Source of the DNA: Aphis gossypii
Lineage: Eukaryota > Arthropoda > Insecta > Hemiptera > Aphididae
Assembly: GCF_020184175.1 (NCBI RefSeq)
Contig: NC_065531.1
Location: 32,695,213-32,759,212, forward strand
Direction of reading: 5' to 3'
Length of the DNA: 64,000 bases
Both the position numbers and the translations under genes were made by a program. The notes beneath the pieces are model-generated. The model was not told the DNA's origin. It did no database searches and worked only from the letters and a program-made list of their open reading frames with translations. Below are positions 28,008 to 40,790 of the stretch, one piece after another (the stretch's first letter is position 1; each line of letters starts with the position of its first letter).

Positions 28008-28224
28008 CAGGAGTGACCAGCTAGAAGAGACTCGCAAGCCACCAAATATATTAATAAAATATATGGAAGAGCAAAAATGTAAAAAAAAGAAAGTCTTATT
28101 ATTATAAAATATATAAATTCATATTAAAAATTTTTTTTGTAAAAATGTTACGATTAGATCCGAGCCGCAAAAGTCTATGTGACGAGTCACATGCGGTTCG
28201 CAAGACGTGGTTTGGTCACCCCTG
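28008..28224. mobile_element. hAT-type MITE, 217 bp, 8-bp TSD CTATAAAA
   Basis: Left end CAGGAGTGACCAGCTAG; right end, read on the other strand, CAGGGGTGACCAAACCAC. The CAGGGGTGRCCAAAC form is a typical hAT terminus. CTATAAAA flanks both sides exactly (28000-28007 and 28225-28232). The interior is non-coding and contains CGAGCCGCA and TGCGGTTCGC as a sub-terminal inverted pair. It is non-autonomous and lies only about 220 bp from the preceding MITE, which has different termini, so the two are independent insertions. Confidence 0.9.
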
Positions 28225-28232
28225 CTATAAAA

Positions 28233-31200
28233 TATAGATAAATAACTGAAACATTGTAGGTATATAGAGTTATAATAATTAATGTAATATTTAAATATTT
28301 TTTATATACGTTCATAACTAACATACTATCTACTAACAACTAGCTAACTATTTAAGTGTATATGCTTTGAATGCATATATTATAATAATATATTTCGAGT
28401 TATTAATAAGACGAAAATTCTATCAATATAATATAAAATTGGGAATTTCTAGCTTTTATTTTTAGAGGGCTTAGGAGTAAATTTCATCAATTTTCAAGAA
28501 CAAATCTCACAGTATTATATAATTTTAATATTTAATATAATAAGTGAAATAGTTTGTATTTTAAGATATTTCTTTAAGGAAAACTTTTGAGAATCTTTTG
28601 TATTACACTTTTATGTATTAGGTATTGAAATTGCAAATTTATAACTTTTCTTAACTACACAATTTATAAATTTTCGTAATTTTGTCAAAATTTGATAATT
28701 ATAATAAAATAGTTTGAAACTTTAACTTCAGCAGTAACTATAGTAACTTATTTAGGTAATTATATAACTCGCTCATAAAGTAAAACTATTCTATTTGATT
28801 TAAAAATGTTCGAAAATCGTTAACTATTTTAGAAACATATCAATTTTAATACAATTTTAGTACATTAAATATTATCATTCGATAAACCAAATGATTGTAC
28901 TTGTGCAATTTTAACATTATATATTATATTAATACAAATAGCTATTAACTATAATATACGCTTCAGAAAAATGAACAACACACAATTGTTAGATCGTTAT
29001 GGCTGTATTAAATTGTATAAACCTTAGAAAATATGTTCAGGGGGAGGAGTATATAATAGTATATTTTATTTATAGGTATTAAGTACGAATAGTATATTGT
29101 TCTTTATAAAAAGATAATGAACCTACCTAAAAATTAATAATTGATAAACCAGGAATTTATTCATATTGTTATTTAGATAAACTAAATTTTTCAAAATACG
29201 TATCATCAGTTTAATAACTTACAGTAAAAAAATTGATTCTTTTTAAAAAATATATATATATATCACCCGAAGCATACTGCTTAAAACAAATTATGTGAAA
29301 AATCTAAGTATTTTATAATAATACTATCCTTTTAAAGTAACTAGAATTACTAAGTATTCGGTAATCAAATAACACCAGGCAAAAATGATATTGGTTTAAT
29401 ATTAATAAATAGACATTTGTTTGTTTAAAATATCTTTTGGCATTTTTTATGTAAAAATAAATTAATAAATATTTGAAGTATGCCTACTTAAATAGTATAA
29501 ATATAAAAATAATAATAATTACTGGCTGTATTGATTATATATTGAATGATTACCTATATATAATTATATAAACATTTATGATAATTTATTATAATAATTT
29601 GTTTACGTACTAATTATAAATTTAGATGATATTTTAATTAAATTATAATGATCCAAATATGATAGAAACCAAGTGTCTCTAAACTCAATCAAATTTGATG
29701 AGGACTTAATGAATATTTAGTCCTATACTAATGCCAAATACAAATATTCTATTATAAAACTATGTATTTCATATAAGCTATCAAAAATGATTCTATAATT
29801 GTATGCATGCAATTTTTATTATATAACGGTTGTATAATTGGTACTTATTGTAGATAGTATAAATTTTATTTTTATTTTTATTTTTATTGTGTTAAATAAT
29901 TTAAATTAAGATTCTTAGCGTTATTATGAATGTACATTGATTTTAAAATGGTGTGTGTATGATTTTTTTTATATTTACGTCTATTATCGACTTTTAGGGT
30001 AGTAAAAATGTTTTGATTATTAACTTTAGAGGTGATTTTTATCTAATTGGTAATTTGAGTGAAGAAGGAGAGTCAAAAGTCAAAAGTTACCAGTACTTTT
30101 TATAATCATACAAATATGAAATAGATATTACACTGAACCTGATATTTATTTTATTTGGAACATTGTTATAAATTTTAAATATTTCCTAATAGATTAATAA
30201 ATATTATGGTATCTATAATTGTCCTAATATACTTTTTTTGAATGTGAGATATAAGCGAATGTGTTTAGTTACCATCGAATATGTCTGATCATATTTTTCA
30301 ACAAACATACCTAAATATATTCAGAAAAATTAAGTAATTTGCATTATTCAACATTTAAAAAAAAAAAAAATCCCAAAGTATTATATTTTTCTTATTAATA
30401 CAACGTTATATTAGTTTCGTTAATTTGAATGAAAATTGTAAAACTTTGCCAAATTTTGTAAATTTGTTGATATTATACATACATACAATAATATGACTTT
30501 CATATTGGTTTATTATCAGTTAGGTAATGGTATAAATATGGATGAAATTATGAAAATAATGTCACAAAGAAATGCAAAAAAAAATATTTTTCATAAGAAC
30601 TCTTAATACATAATAATTATTTTATACATTTATTATAATATTTTATTTATTTTTATTTTTACAGTGTAACTTTATTCATAGTTGTTTTATTTTATAAAGA
30701 TATTCTGTAATAAAATTCAAATTAATGATGTATGTAAATAAATTATAATTTTCCATTTTTTTTCCTTTGATATGTAGAAACTTTAATGATTTGAAATTTG
30801 TTTGTATCTCACACATTTGAGATATTGAGATTGACTGTATAATACAATCATTATATTTATAATATGTTAAGGTATTGAATGTACTCAATTACTATTACAA
30901 CACGCTCAGATTGAATTAGCTCATGAATTTATTGAGATGACGAGTTGTATGCTTACAAAATACAATATCTTTTATTTATGTTGCTTCTGAAATAAATACA
31001 TTTTAATTAAATAAAAATACATTCTTTACTTTTAAAAATGTAAATATTCTTCATTATTAAATGATATATTTGTGTATAAGTATTTTACCACGTTAAATGT
31101 TTAAAATTTTCTTATATTTCTATTAAATAAAATGTAATTTATAATACATTTTTATTAAGTTATATTCAGTAATACGTTTAACTGTTTATTATATATATAT

Positions 31201-32719
31201 ATATATAATGTATATAATTGTGATTCTAATGTTAAGAGTTGTTAATGTTATATTGGAGATATTATATTGCTATAATAATGGTTACGATTGTAGCTTAATT
31301 AAATTTGCAATTTGATTGGTTTCTGATAGATAATCGATTTTATTGGTAGTTTAAGGAAGCCAAAATTAGGGAAATCTCGACGAGTAAAAATTAACATAAA
31401 AAAATCAAAAATTGTAATATTTACGCAAAACTAGTTTTTATCAAAATTAATTTTGATTTTTATATTATCAATTGCTAGACATAATACAATTTTTTTTTTT
31501 GTTCTCATAATACAATAAAATTTACAGAATTAAAATTAAACTTATTTTAAGCACTTTAAACTACGAATATAATCAACCATTGTTTGGTAAATCGGAATTG
31601 TCTTGGTTAATAACAAGATTATAATATTATTATTGTTATATTATATGTGATGTTTTTGAAAAAACATAGTTTAATCTGCAATTGTATAATGTTTTACCAG
31701 TATATAATAACTGTGATTCGATATTAAATCAAATGTTAGGTTCAGAAGTGTACCTATAATATAAACGACACATAATTTTTTTATTTTTAATTTAGTAAAT
31801 TATTTAAATTCATTAATTAACTATAAACATTTATTATAATGTACTTATTTTATACAAACATTTTAAAATTTTAAATTATGTACGTATATATTAAAATTAA
31901 TAATTAAAAAGTACAAAATACAATAAATATAAATATAAATTGTATATAATAATATATAGTAACATATTCTGAATCTGGTCGGTAACAAGTCACATTAGAA
32001 AAATGTATTGTTGGGAAAATATCTAATCAGAATGTATATAATTGCATATCGATCCCATAAAATCGTTTTTACTTAAATATCTTTTTTGAAAATAAAAAAA
32101 TTACAATCTATGCCAAAATTTTTTAAAATTATTACAATTATTATAAATTAATTAAAAAAAAAAAAAAAAAATAGATTAAAAAAATTATAATGATTTTCTT
32201 GAGTTGAAGTTAAAGTCAAATATGGAAACTTAAAACGAATTATTTATACATTTCTTTCAGTCATTTTGTATTATTTGATTTAAATTTTAAAATGTAGTTA
32301 GTCATTATTTAATGTACCTATTCCCTTATATACCATGGGCATAAAATTAATGGTACTATGTGTTATATAATTGTGTTTTCACTAACTGTAAGTATTAAAA
32401 TTGAATGACAGTACTTATGAAATATTACACATTTAACTGTCATATTATTGATGTTGAAGAAACTTTTACGCGTAAATAGGTTTTCGGCGTTTGAGCTTGA
32501 ATAACGTAGTAAGGAAATAAATTAAGTCATAGTAGCTGAACTTTGAAAACATGACACGTTGCGTTTGTTTATGACGTACTGTCAAGAAATATTTAGGTGC
32601 AATATTTCACTTGTACAATGAACTAATCAGTACTTATTATTTACTTAATATAACTATATACTAATTTATGAAATATACAACGTTATGTTTGTTCATTTAT
32701 ATTGAGATAGAATGAAACG
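28233..32719. other. A/T-rich stretch, no gene seen
   Basis: No convincing exon or RNA gene. The minus-strand open frame at 30676-30888 is Ile/Asn/Tyr-rich and probably accidental. A segment at about 31400-31470 (ACGCAAAACTAGTTTTT) belongs to the dispersed A/T-rich repeat family noted at 50.3 and 58.7 kb. An AT microsatellite lies near 31191-31207. Confidence 0.5.
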
Positions 32720-33240
32720 AATAAATTATTTGCACTAATCTGTGTCTATTAGCAGCTGCTTATACATCATTGCACGCAGATGGATTTATGTTTAGACCAT
32801 GTCCACCAGAATAAAATATATATTTCGGTCACCGAATGGGAAGTACTAATATTTCCCTCCATTTCCTGGCCACCCGTCTTCCTGTCACTGGGCTTTTCAA
32901 AAATATAATTATCCGTTCATAAGTGACGGGGAGGTACGTCAGCCATTTGCATTTATAACCAACCCCTCAAATTCCGTTTAAGAATAATTCCCTTTGGCGA
33001 TCCATTCATCCGGGCGAATAATACAAATATACACATAGGGGACAAAAGAAATTCACGCCAAGAGTAATATGGTTGCCAAGTTATGAACGCTGCGGGTGAC
33101 AAAAAAGACGCCATTAAAATACTAAAAAAAAAAAAAAAATTATGTATATTACAATGAATGAATAGAAGGGACGCAATTTTTGGTTTCCCCCCATTCTATC
33201 GAGAGATCGCTCCCTAATGTCACACGATTCGCTGACAGGT
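32720..33240 (+). promoter_or_regulatory. G+C-elevated island ending in a perfect splice donor
   Basis: About 500 bp of mixed composition (CTGGCCACCCGTCTTCC, GATCCATTCATCCGGGCG and similar) ends in CTGACAG|GTAAGTTTG, with GT at 33239-33240. This donor matches the consensus CAG|GTAAGT at every position. The last segment has an open frame with only a few codons after an ATG (ATG TCA CAC GAT TCG CTG ACA G). That would suit a mostly untranslated first exon of a plus-strand gene, but no following exon was identified. Alternatively it is a conserved enhancer with a chance donor. Confidence 0.35.
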
Positions 33241-33713
33241 AAGTTTGTTGACAGTCTGCTTACTATGTAGGGTAAACAAAACAGAAGGACTTCACTCTTT
33301 CGCCAATGGTTATTACTTATTATTATTATTATTATTATTTGTTCGTAAATATTCGCAACTATTGCAATATTTTAATGTTCTTAGCAAAAGCACAAATCAC
33401 ATTAAAATGTATAGTATAACAAAATTACTGTCAATTGACCAATTTTATTATAATTTATTTTAAATATTTTAAGCTACCCATCTATTACAACTTTTAAGTA
33501 ATTAAAAATAATTATTATTTAGATTATAGACTCCACTTATTATAAGATATACATGCATACAATTAATTTCACAAATGAAAACACTAATCAATAAATAAAT
33601 TGTAATTTAGTTAATGATAAGTGAAATCATTCTTATACAAAGAGAAAAAATTCAAAATGTTGAGAAAAATTTAAATGAATTTAAAACCAAGGTATAATAT
33701 AAAAGATTTTTTA

Positions 33714-33836
33714 CATTTTATTTTTAAGAATACAAGCAAATAAAAACCTCATTTAGTTAATTATTTAATAATTTATATCTTGTATGTAATATATAATTAA
33801 TTAATATGAAATAGTGATTGCTAAAAACTACTATAA
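33714..33836. repeat. Local direct repeat, copy A
   Basis: The core 33748-33836 (CTCATTTAGTTAATTATTTA, then a stretch ending in a GAAATAGTGATTGCTAAAA-type sequence) matches 34442-34536 with small indels. The left part (CATTTTATTTT...ATACAAG) also matches the left part of copy B. Confidence 0.75.
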
Positions 33837-34378
33837 ACATACAAATTATAATTTTTTACACAGCCATTCGAAATTAAAAGCCTAAATACTTATAAGTATC
33901 ATTTAAACTATGACATTTTTAAATACTATGGAATACTCTCTAAAATCTAAAAATGTATACTTTTTTAGTTTTTCAAGAGAATGTTTAACTGTCCTATTTA
34001 ATGATATGGCCGTGTTGCATTATTATATATTAATACACCCACAAACTATGATTGAAATACCATTAAACTCTAAATGCTGATTTTTTTTTTTTTTTGTATA
34101 TAATGTAAAAATACCAAAAATGACTATAAAAGAGCGAAAATAGATGCAATTTCTATACAATATTTATAAGGAAAAAAATGTATAAATTACAATATAAATA
34201 TCTATTGATAACATTCAAATAACGATTATTATAGCTAAAACTTAACATATTTATTAATTCAATATTGTAACAAATAAATACTTATACAATTATTTTTCTA
34301 ACACATTTCATAAACTATCAGTTAATCACATTTAATAATTATTATATAATGTTTTCCATTATTCTAGGAATCTAAAAT

Positions 34379-34536
34379 CATTTTATTTTGGAGCATACAA
34401 GAAAGGCCTAGGATCAACACATTAGAATTTAGAATACCTATCTCATTTAGTTAATTATTTAATTAGGTATATCTTGTGTATAATATATAACTAATTAATA
34501 ATATGAAATAGCTAGTGCTTGCTAAAACTACTATTA
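34379..34536. repeat. Local direct repeat, copy B
   Basis: Diverged second copy, about 690 bp downstream of copy A and in the same orientation. It carries roughly 40 extra bases (GGCCTAGGATCAACACATTA and neighbours) between the left part and the core. Either copy A lost this segment or copy B gained it. Confidence 0.75.
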
Positions 34537-34717
34537 ATATCAAAATGTTTATGGTAGGACTAAACGTTGATTTTAAAATTCTAATGACTTAATTATTGTT
34601 TACATTTATGTAATATACCTGTAAAGTTCTTACGTTCCGCGTGATTAAAAATCGAATTTTAGTCAATACCAATAGACCTAAATTCTAACATTGATCATAA
34701 ATAAATAAAAAATATAA

Positions 34718-34890
34718 ATCTATAAAATATATAAAAATGAATGTTTGTCTGAGTGTCCATTATGCATTCCTAAACCGTTCATCTGATTGCAATGAAATTT
34801 AGTACAGAAATAGATTAGACTTCTGGCGAGAAGATAGGCTAATTTAAAAAGGGAGTAGTCCAACCAGAAAAGGTGCTCAACCAGGAATTT
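34718..34890 (+). mobile_element. Interspersed insect repeat fragment
   Basis: The block with GAATGTTTGTCTGAGTGTCC, followed by CCGTTCATCTGATTGCAATG and AAATTTAGTACAGA, then GATTAGACTTCTGGCGAG, has the same order of phrases as a repeat I recall from many insect genomes: a short TTTGTYTGT lead, an 'ACCGATTTNGATGAAATTT' phrase, then 'GACCCCGGGA' and 'ATAGGCTA'. It is often attributed to Helitrons or related elements. The assignment is from memory; ends and duplication are not defined here. Confidence 0.45.
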
Positions 34891-35375
34891 TGAAATTTAC
34901 TACTGAAATTTTTATTTGTAAATATCTGTTATTGGTTTTAATTTTGTAGTTCTTAAAACGATGATAATTAGTTATTAAATAACTAAACAATAATTTCTCA
35001 AGATTTTTTCAATGGATATGTTTGGATTCGTCTTTTTTTTTAGCATAACTGCTGATTTGATAACATAAATTGTTGAATAAAAAAAATTAAAAAAAAATTA
35101 TGTATCTAAATTGCACTTCAATATAGCATTCAATTGAATGCTAAATAGTAAATAGTAGTAAATTATTAGGTAGTTATTAACTAAACTAATGTATTGATTT
35201 GAAAATTGCGTGAATAATAATTAATTATTTAATTGTATTATTAACATTAAAATATATTAATTATATTTAAGTTCTATAATATTGAATACTACGTACTTGT
35301 AATTTTTTAGTATGTGAAATAACTAATTTCAGGTTTTGAGCAGAGTGAAAAATGCATTAGACATATGTATATATA

Positions 35376-35393
35376 TGTGTGTGTGTGTGTGTG

Positions 35394-35425
<32 letters not shown>
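35376..35425. repeat. (GT)n microsatellite, once interrupted
   Basis: Alternating GT with one TT interruption at 35394-35395, preceded by a short AT run. Confidence 0.9.
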
Positions 35426-35427
<2 letters not shown>

Positions 35428-36029
35428 GGTATATAATGAAGTATATAATAACATTTAATACAAATTTACTCAACGATGAGTCTGTATAAAGTTATGAGTT
35501 ATACATAATATATTTGAAAACATAAGTTTGACCTACTGAATCAAGAAAATACTCATACGATAAACTATTTTCTGAAACAGATACCGTTCTTATTGTCTTT
35601 TTTCTCAGGATCGTTTTTTTGCATAAACAACGATTTTTCAATAAATTTAAATTTAACGCATTTATTATTTTTACTTAATATTGAGCAATACTCAAAATCT
35701 TATATAAGTCAAATCTTTTTTTTTAAGTTTGTGAAAAAGAAATCAATAAGCATTTTTTTAGGTATCTCGATTCATAAATGTACAATTATTATTGTAAACG
35801 CAATAAATAATAATTAGGTATAATGGTATGTGCTTTTGGAAGTTAAGTCGACTATGACTTATGTGTACTATTTCGTAGTATCATAGTTTTGTTCTAAATA
35901 ACAATTAGATACTGTTACTATCTCAATAAAAATCATCATGTACTACACATATTACATATATTTTAACATCTAAAGAATATCTTCTTCTTCTTTTTTTTTT
36001 TTTAATGTTATTGAACAACCAATAGAACT

Positions 36030-37560
36030 TATTTTTAAAACGTGTCAATATACTTTACATTAATATGACAAGCGGTTTTTCTTTCCATTCTTTGTCGTTT
36101 TCATACGGTCGCATCGATACGTTTATCTTGTTTCATCCATTAAATCGGTTACCTACCATTGAAACTCACGATAAAGAGATGATATACAGGCTATCAAAAC
36201 AAGAACCCACCAGTGGCAGTAAATAAATATTAGTGTCAAACAATATGTCAACACCTGGTAATCGAATACATTTGACGGTGTTCGGTAGTATAAATATGAT
36301 CATTTCTATTATATTATTACGATATATCTGTAGATACCTATACGATTTATTTATAAAATATGTAAATCTCGCAGAGATGACACGTCTGTACAAAAATGGG
36401 ATGACAGCAGACGGCGTGTGACATCTTCAACGCGATTGTGTTACCCCCTCGTTGGCATAAACTCCCAAGACCTTTCGACAGATTTTTATTTTATTTGTTC
36501 GGGTCGCTATATGTAGCTATATATTATGTATAGTGTCTGACAACAATCGTTATCGTGTATTTTTTTCAAATTGTTATTATTATTATTTGATTATTGTAAT
36601 ATTATGGTTCAACAAGCGTACACACCAACACAAAAGTATTGGCAAACATCGACATTCGACAGACTTTACATCAATAATAAACGTTACAAAAATAAAAGAA
36701 AACGCAGTGAGTAATATAATATTTGTAAAATCTCGGGCGTATTAACGAGTGTACGTGTGAGTGTTCGTAAAAAATTTGTAACATGGGAGGAGCTCCACTC
36801 GGAACGAATACAGAAAAATAATGTATCGATCCAATGCCTATCTACGCGTAGTATAATCGAAAGCACACAACACTGAAAGGCGACAAGTATCATCGTCGTC
36901 GTCGTCGTATCTCATCGAATGGCAGCGCGCTTTTTAAAGTCATGGCGTAATAACTGTAAACACCATCATATATTATAATAATTTCATATTTATATAGCTC
37001 ACATCATAAAGCTGCGTACGTACGCAATAGTCGTGCAAACATTATAATGTAAAATTATTATAATATATTATATCGAAAGACTTCTCTGCCTGTACGTGCG
37101 CGTCGTAATGTGAATATCGCGTAATGAATAATGCAGAATCCGATGATACACGTCATATTATCTCATCGGCAAATATAATATAATATATTATATATTATGA
37201 TAATATATCCGTTCGCTTGTTCTCAAAACGACGCATTGATATTGCAGCCAAACACTCGAAACTCATCCAATATGAGTCTATACAGACAATTTATGGATTT
37301 TTAATTGTACTATTTTTTTTCTTTCATCAGTTACCTATAGATTTATTCCCACTCACCAGCCATCCGATTTCGTGATTCATCATTATACAACGATCCGTGT
37401 AAAAATTGCATTAAACACGTTTCAAAAACATTTTAATCGTACGCTTAATGGAATTTTCTATATGCTATGTTCGACCATACGATACATAATATATGTATTT
37501 TACAGATATTGTAATATACCTACACTCACTCCATCGTCATTCGTTAAAGAGTTTTAAACA
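36030..37560. other. Mixed-composition region with CGT triplets, no gene assigned
   Basis: Higher G+C than the flanks, with a (CGT)n run at 36894-36909, many CpGs and several overlapping short open frames on both strands (36166-36393 minus, 36233-36421 plus, 36533-36745 plus, 36684-36893 minus, 37372-37557 plus). These shadow one another, none shows a domain, and none has an exon-like border I trust. The region may hold a promoter or untranslated exon. Confidence 0.3.
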
Positions 37561-40359
37561 TAGGTTTGATTATATTAATATTAATACATATTAATTCAAA
37601 GAATACATTATACTGCTAGAAAAATGGTGGAAAAATATCTCGATATTTCTGATTCATAGTTCCTAACATTACAATGTTATAAGCAAGGAAATTTGTTATA
37701 TAAAAATAATGTTTTCAATTTAATACTAATTTATTTTATTAAAAGTAAATAATAAAAAATATGTTTGATAAGAAAATCAGAAATTATTAATAGTTTATCC
37801 ATTAAAATATCTGTAAAGTAGAGTTAAACACCGTGCCTAAGCATAACAAAAAAAAAATCTCTTTATAGAATCAGTGTTAAGTTATCCAATATGGAATTGA
37901 TAATATGTATAATGTACTATAAATAATGTTACTTAATAAAGATTTTTATTTTTTACGTCTGGTAAAATATATTCTTTAGGATACATTTTATGTTGGATTT
38001 AATATTTACTATTCAATCTGATGATATTATTTGTAATTTATAATTTATAACAAATTTATTTTTTAAAAATATAAACTTCAACGACTTATTTTAATTATTT
38101 ACATTTTTTTATTTGGAAGAAATCTGATTAATGGTGTTAAGATTAACAAAGTTCTTTAGATTAATAATACTTTGTAAATTAAGTATAAAAACCAATATTT
38201 TGTTATATATTATGTATATCGAATACAGAAATAATATTACAAAAATAAATTTATTATTTGTATGTTAAGTATATTGATGAGAGTCTTCAATGAGCAGTTA
38301 TTTCACTCAAGATATCAGAAAAATTATTTAAAATTATTATTTAATACCTAAGCTTATTCGTGAATAACATTTGTATATTCTGTTAATCAAATAAAAATAT
38401 ATAAGTACGTTCAAATTATTTCATTAATTATAATTTTAAAAATATTTTATTATGCACATTATACATAAAAAAAATTATAATATATAAATAAAAAAAATAT
38501 TATTAAATAATATAAATATAATATTTATCTATTATTAGTACAATATATTTATGACGTGTGTGTGTGTTTGTGTGGGTGGGTGCTTGTATAATTTATTATT
38601 TAAATGCAATTTTCTTCTTTTTGCGAAAAATATATCACATACTTTTATATTATGTTAATACTTTATAATCATCTTAAAAAAATATACCACTCTTGTAATA
38701 GATTTTCTATCAACTGTTTATAGTTGAGACTATATTTTTAAATTTTCTAAAATTACAAAATATTCACTTATCAAAATACAATTTATGTATTAATTCAATT
38801 TTATTAACAAATATTACTTTTAAATGATTTACGTTAAATTTATACAGAAATTACTAAGTCATAACTATTATATAGGTACCAAAATAAAATGTTGTCGTTG
38901 AAACATGTATTTATTGCAGTAATCTTTTAATTGTTACGATTGTGATATTTGCATATAGCTGCATACAGGTAGGTAATTTTTAACTGAAAAAATGTATAAT
39001 ATATTTGTACCTCAAGTGCTTACTAACATTTTCAATAACCAATAATATTGCAAGTTGCAACCAGTGGAGGATAAATAGACCAAGTTTAAAATTAAAAATA
39101 TATCGTTAAATGGTATTCTTAGATCAAATAAATATTTTATGGGTTTTGATAAAAAAAATAACAATTCATTTCAAAAGATTTATTAGATTAATTTTTTTTT
39201 TGTTTTATCTTACATTATTTATTAGCTATAAATTACCATAACCATTAAAAAAGTATTACAGAATCCACGTCATAATTTCCTTTTTCATATTTGACCGTTA
39301 CTGTCGTGCAGTAATGAATAAACTGACGAGTGTACCAGGTTTTAATGACTTGTTGGGTTGAGACATGTCTAATTAGTTATTATCTTGTCTGATAAGTTTC
39401 AATCTTTTACTGATATTATACATTTTAATTTTGAGTTTTGACATTTTATTTAAATTGACCACGGCGAGGAACTTTTTTTAGTGAGGAGCTATTAGTAGTT
39501 AGAGACTACATGATTTCTCTGGAACATTGCACAGTAAATATCGATGTTTGAGTATAACGCGTAAATGTGTGTAATTATTGCGAAAAAAAATGAAAATGGA
39601 GCCAGTACCTACATAATATTATCTCTTGAACATTGTCCAGCTAATTATACATCCATGGTATGGTAACAAAAATATACTTAGGTATAAATAAAATATGAGA
39701 TTTTAGTAACTTTGTGGAATTATGTTAAAAAATGTTAGTTACATTATCTTTGCCTAATGATCGAATTATATTGCGCGTATAGAACTATATACAAACCGTT
39801 AAACGGGAGCTGATGCTGATACTGATATTTCCATATAATAATATGTAAAAACTTAAAACTAATGATTATAATTTATAATGATAATATTAATTGTCTTAAT
39901 CAATTGTCAATGGTATTTCAATTTTTTACGTTACTCGGACGTGTCTATACTCGCAGGTTAGTTGAAGTATATTATAATTTTTATAAGATCTTTGAAATCT
40001 ATATATTCAATGATAATGTAAGTGGTGTTAATGTTTTGTCATATTGATCTGGAAGTAAAAAAAAAAACACACCGGTAGTGAAGTTCCTTTACAGCTTGTA
40101 CAATTAGATGGGGTTGCTTGTAAATAAGAATAAAAAAATAAAAAAATGTTTTTGCATCCGATCAAGTTTCCATGTTTATACACACGTACCGGTAATAAAG
40201 AATACTGACAAACAAGGAAAATAATATCACAATAATATGTATATAAGAAAAAACCCGAGGCATTTTTTCTTTGCTCGATATGTATACATACATACTTTTA
40301 TTTTTTGTTCTTAAGACCACTGATTGTTTATTTGCGGGATGTACGGTTTTTTTTTTCAC
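37561..40359. other. No gene recognised
   Basis: A/T-rich sequence with an interrupted GT tract near 38555-38585. The open frames at 39862-40047 (plus) and 40162-40359 (minus) are unrecognisable and probably accidental. Confidence 0.5.
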
Positions 40360-40790
40360 AGTTCGCTAAGCTTCTTTCACTATTCCCAACAATCCTTTCT
40401 ATACTGCTGTCACGGTATCCTACGTACAATATCTCACAACACCTCTCGCAGCATCGCCCCCGACCGACCACGGTGTAAATATATATATATATGTGGGTAA
40501 ATAATTATAACAATACACTAGGATATAAAAATTATGAAAAGAAAAAGGCCATTGTGTTGTTGTATATATGTGACTTTTGTTGTGTGCACGACAAGGGCTA
40601 AACAAAACTCCACAAATCGAGATGGGTTTCCGGGACAATGAGTTGTACGGTCTGATAAGCCTTTGCTCTGCTTTCCACGTATATAAGTTGGATATTGTTC
40701 TTCAAATAATGATATCGTATATAGCGGACGTCTTGTACGGGGGAAGGGCGGGACAGTTCAATTCAATACAATAATTAAACGGTGAAATTT
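40360..40790. other. G+C-elevated island with a possible small ORF
   Basis: Mixed-composition block. On the plus strand an ATG at 40622 in the context CGAGATGG opens a 50-codon frame ending at 40774, with TATATAAG at 40680-40687 inside it. The peptide (begins MGFRDNELYG) matches nothing I know. The minus-strand frame 40420-40638 overlaps it. I regard this as a possible promoter or first exon rather than an established gene. Confidence 0.25.
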
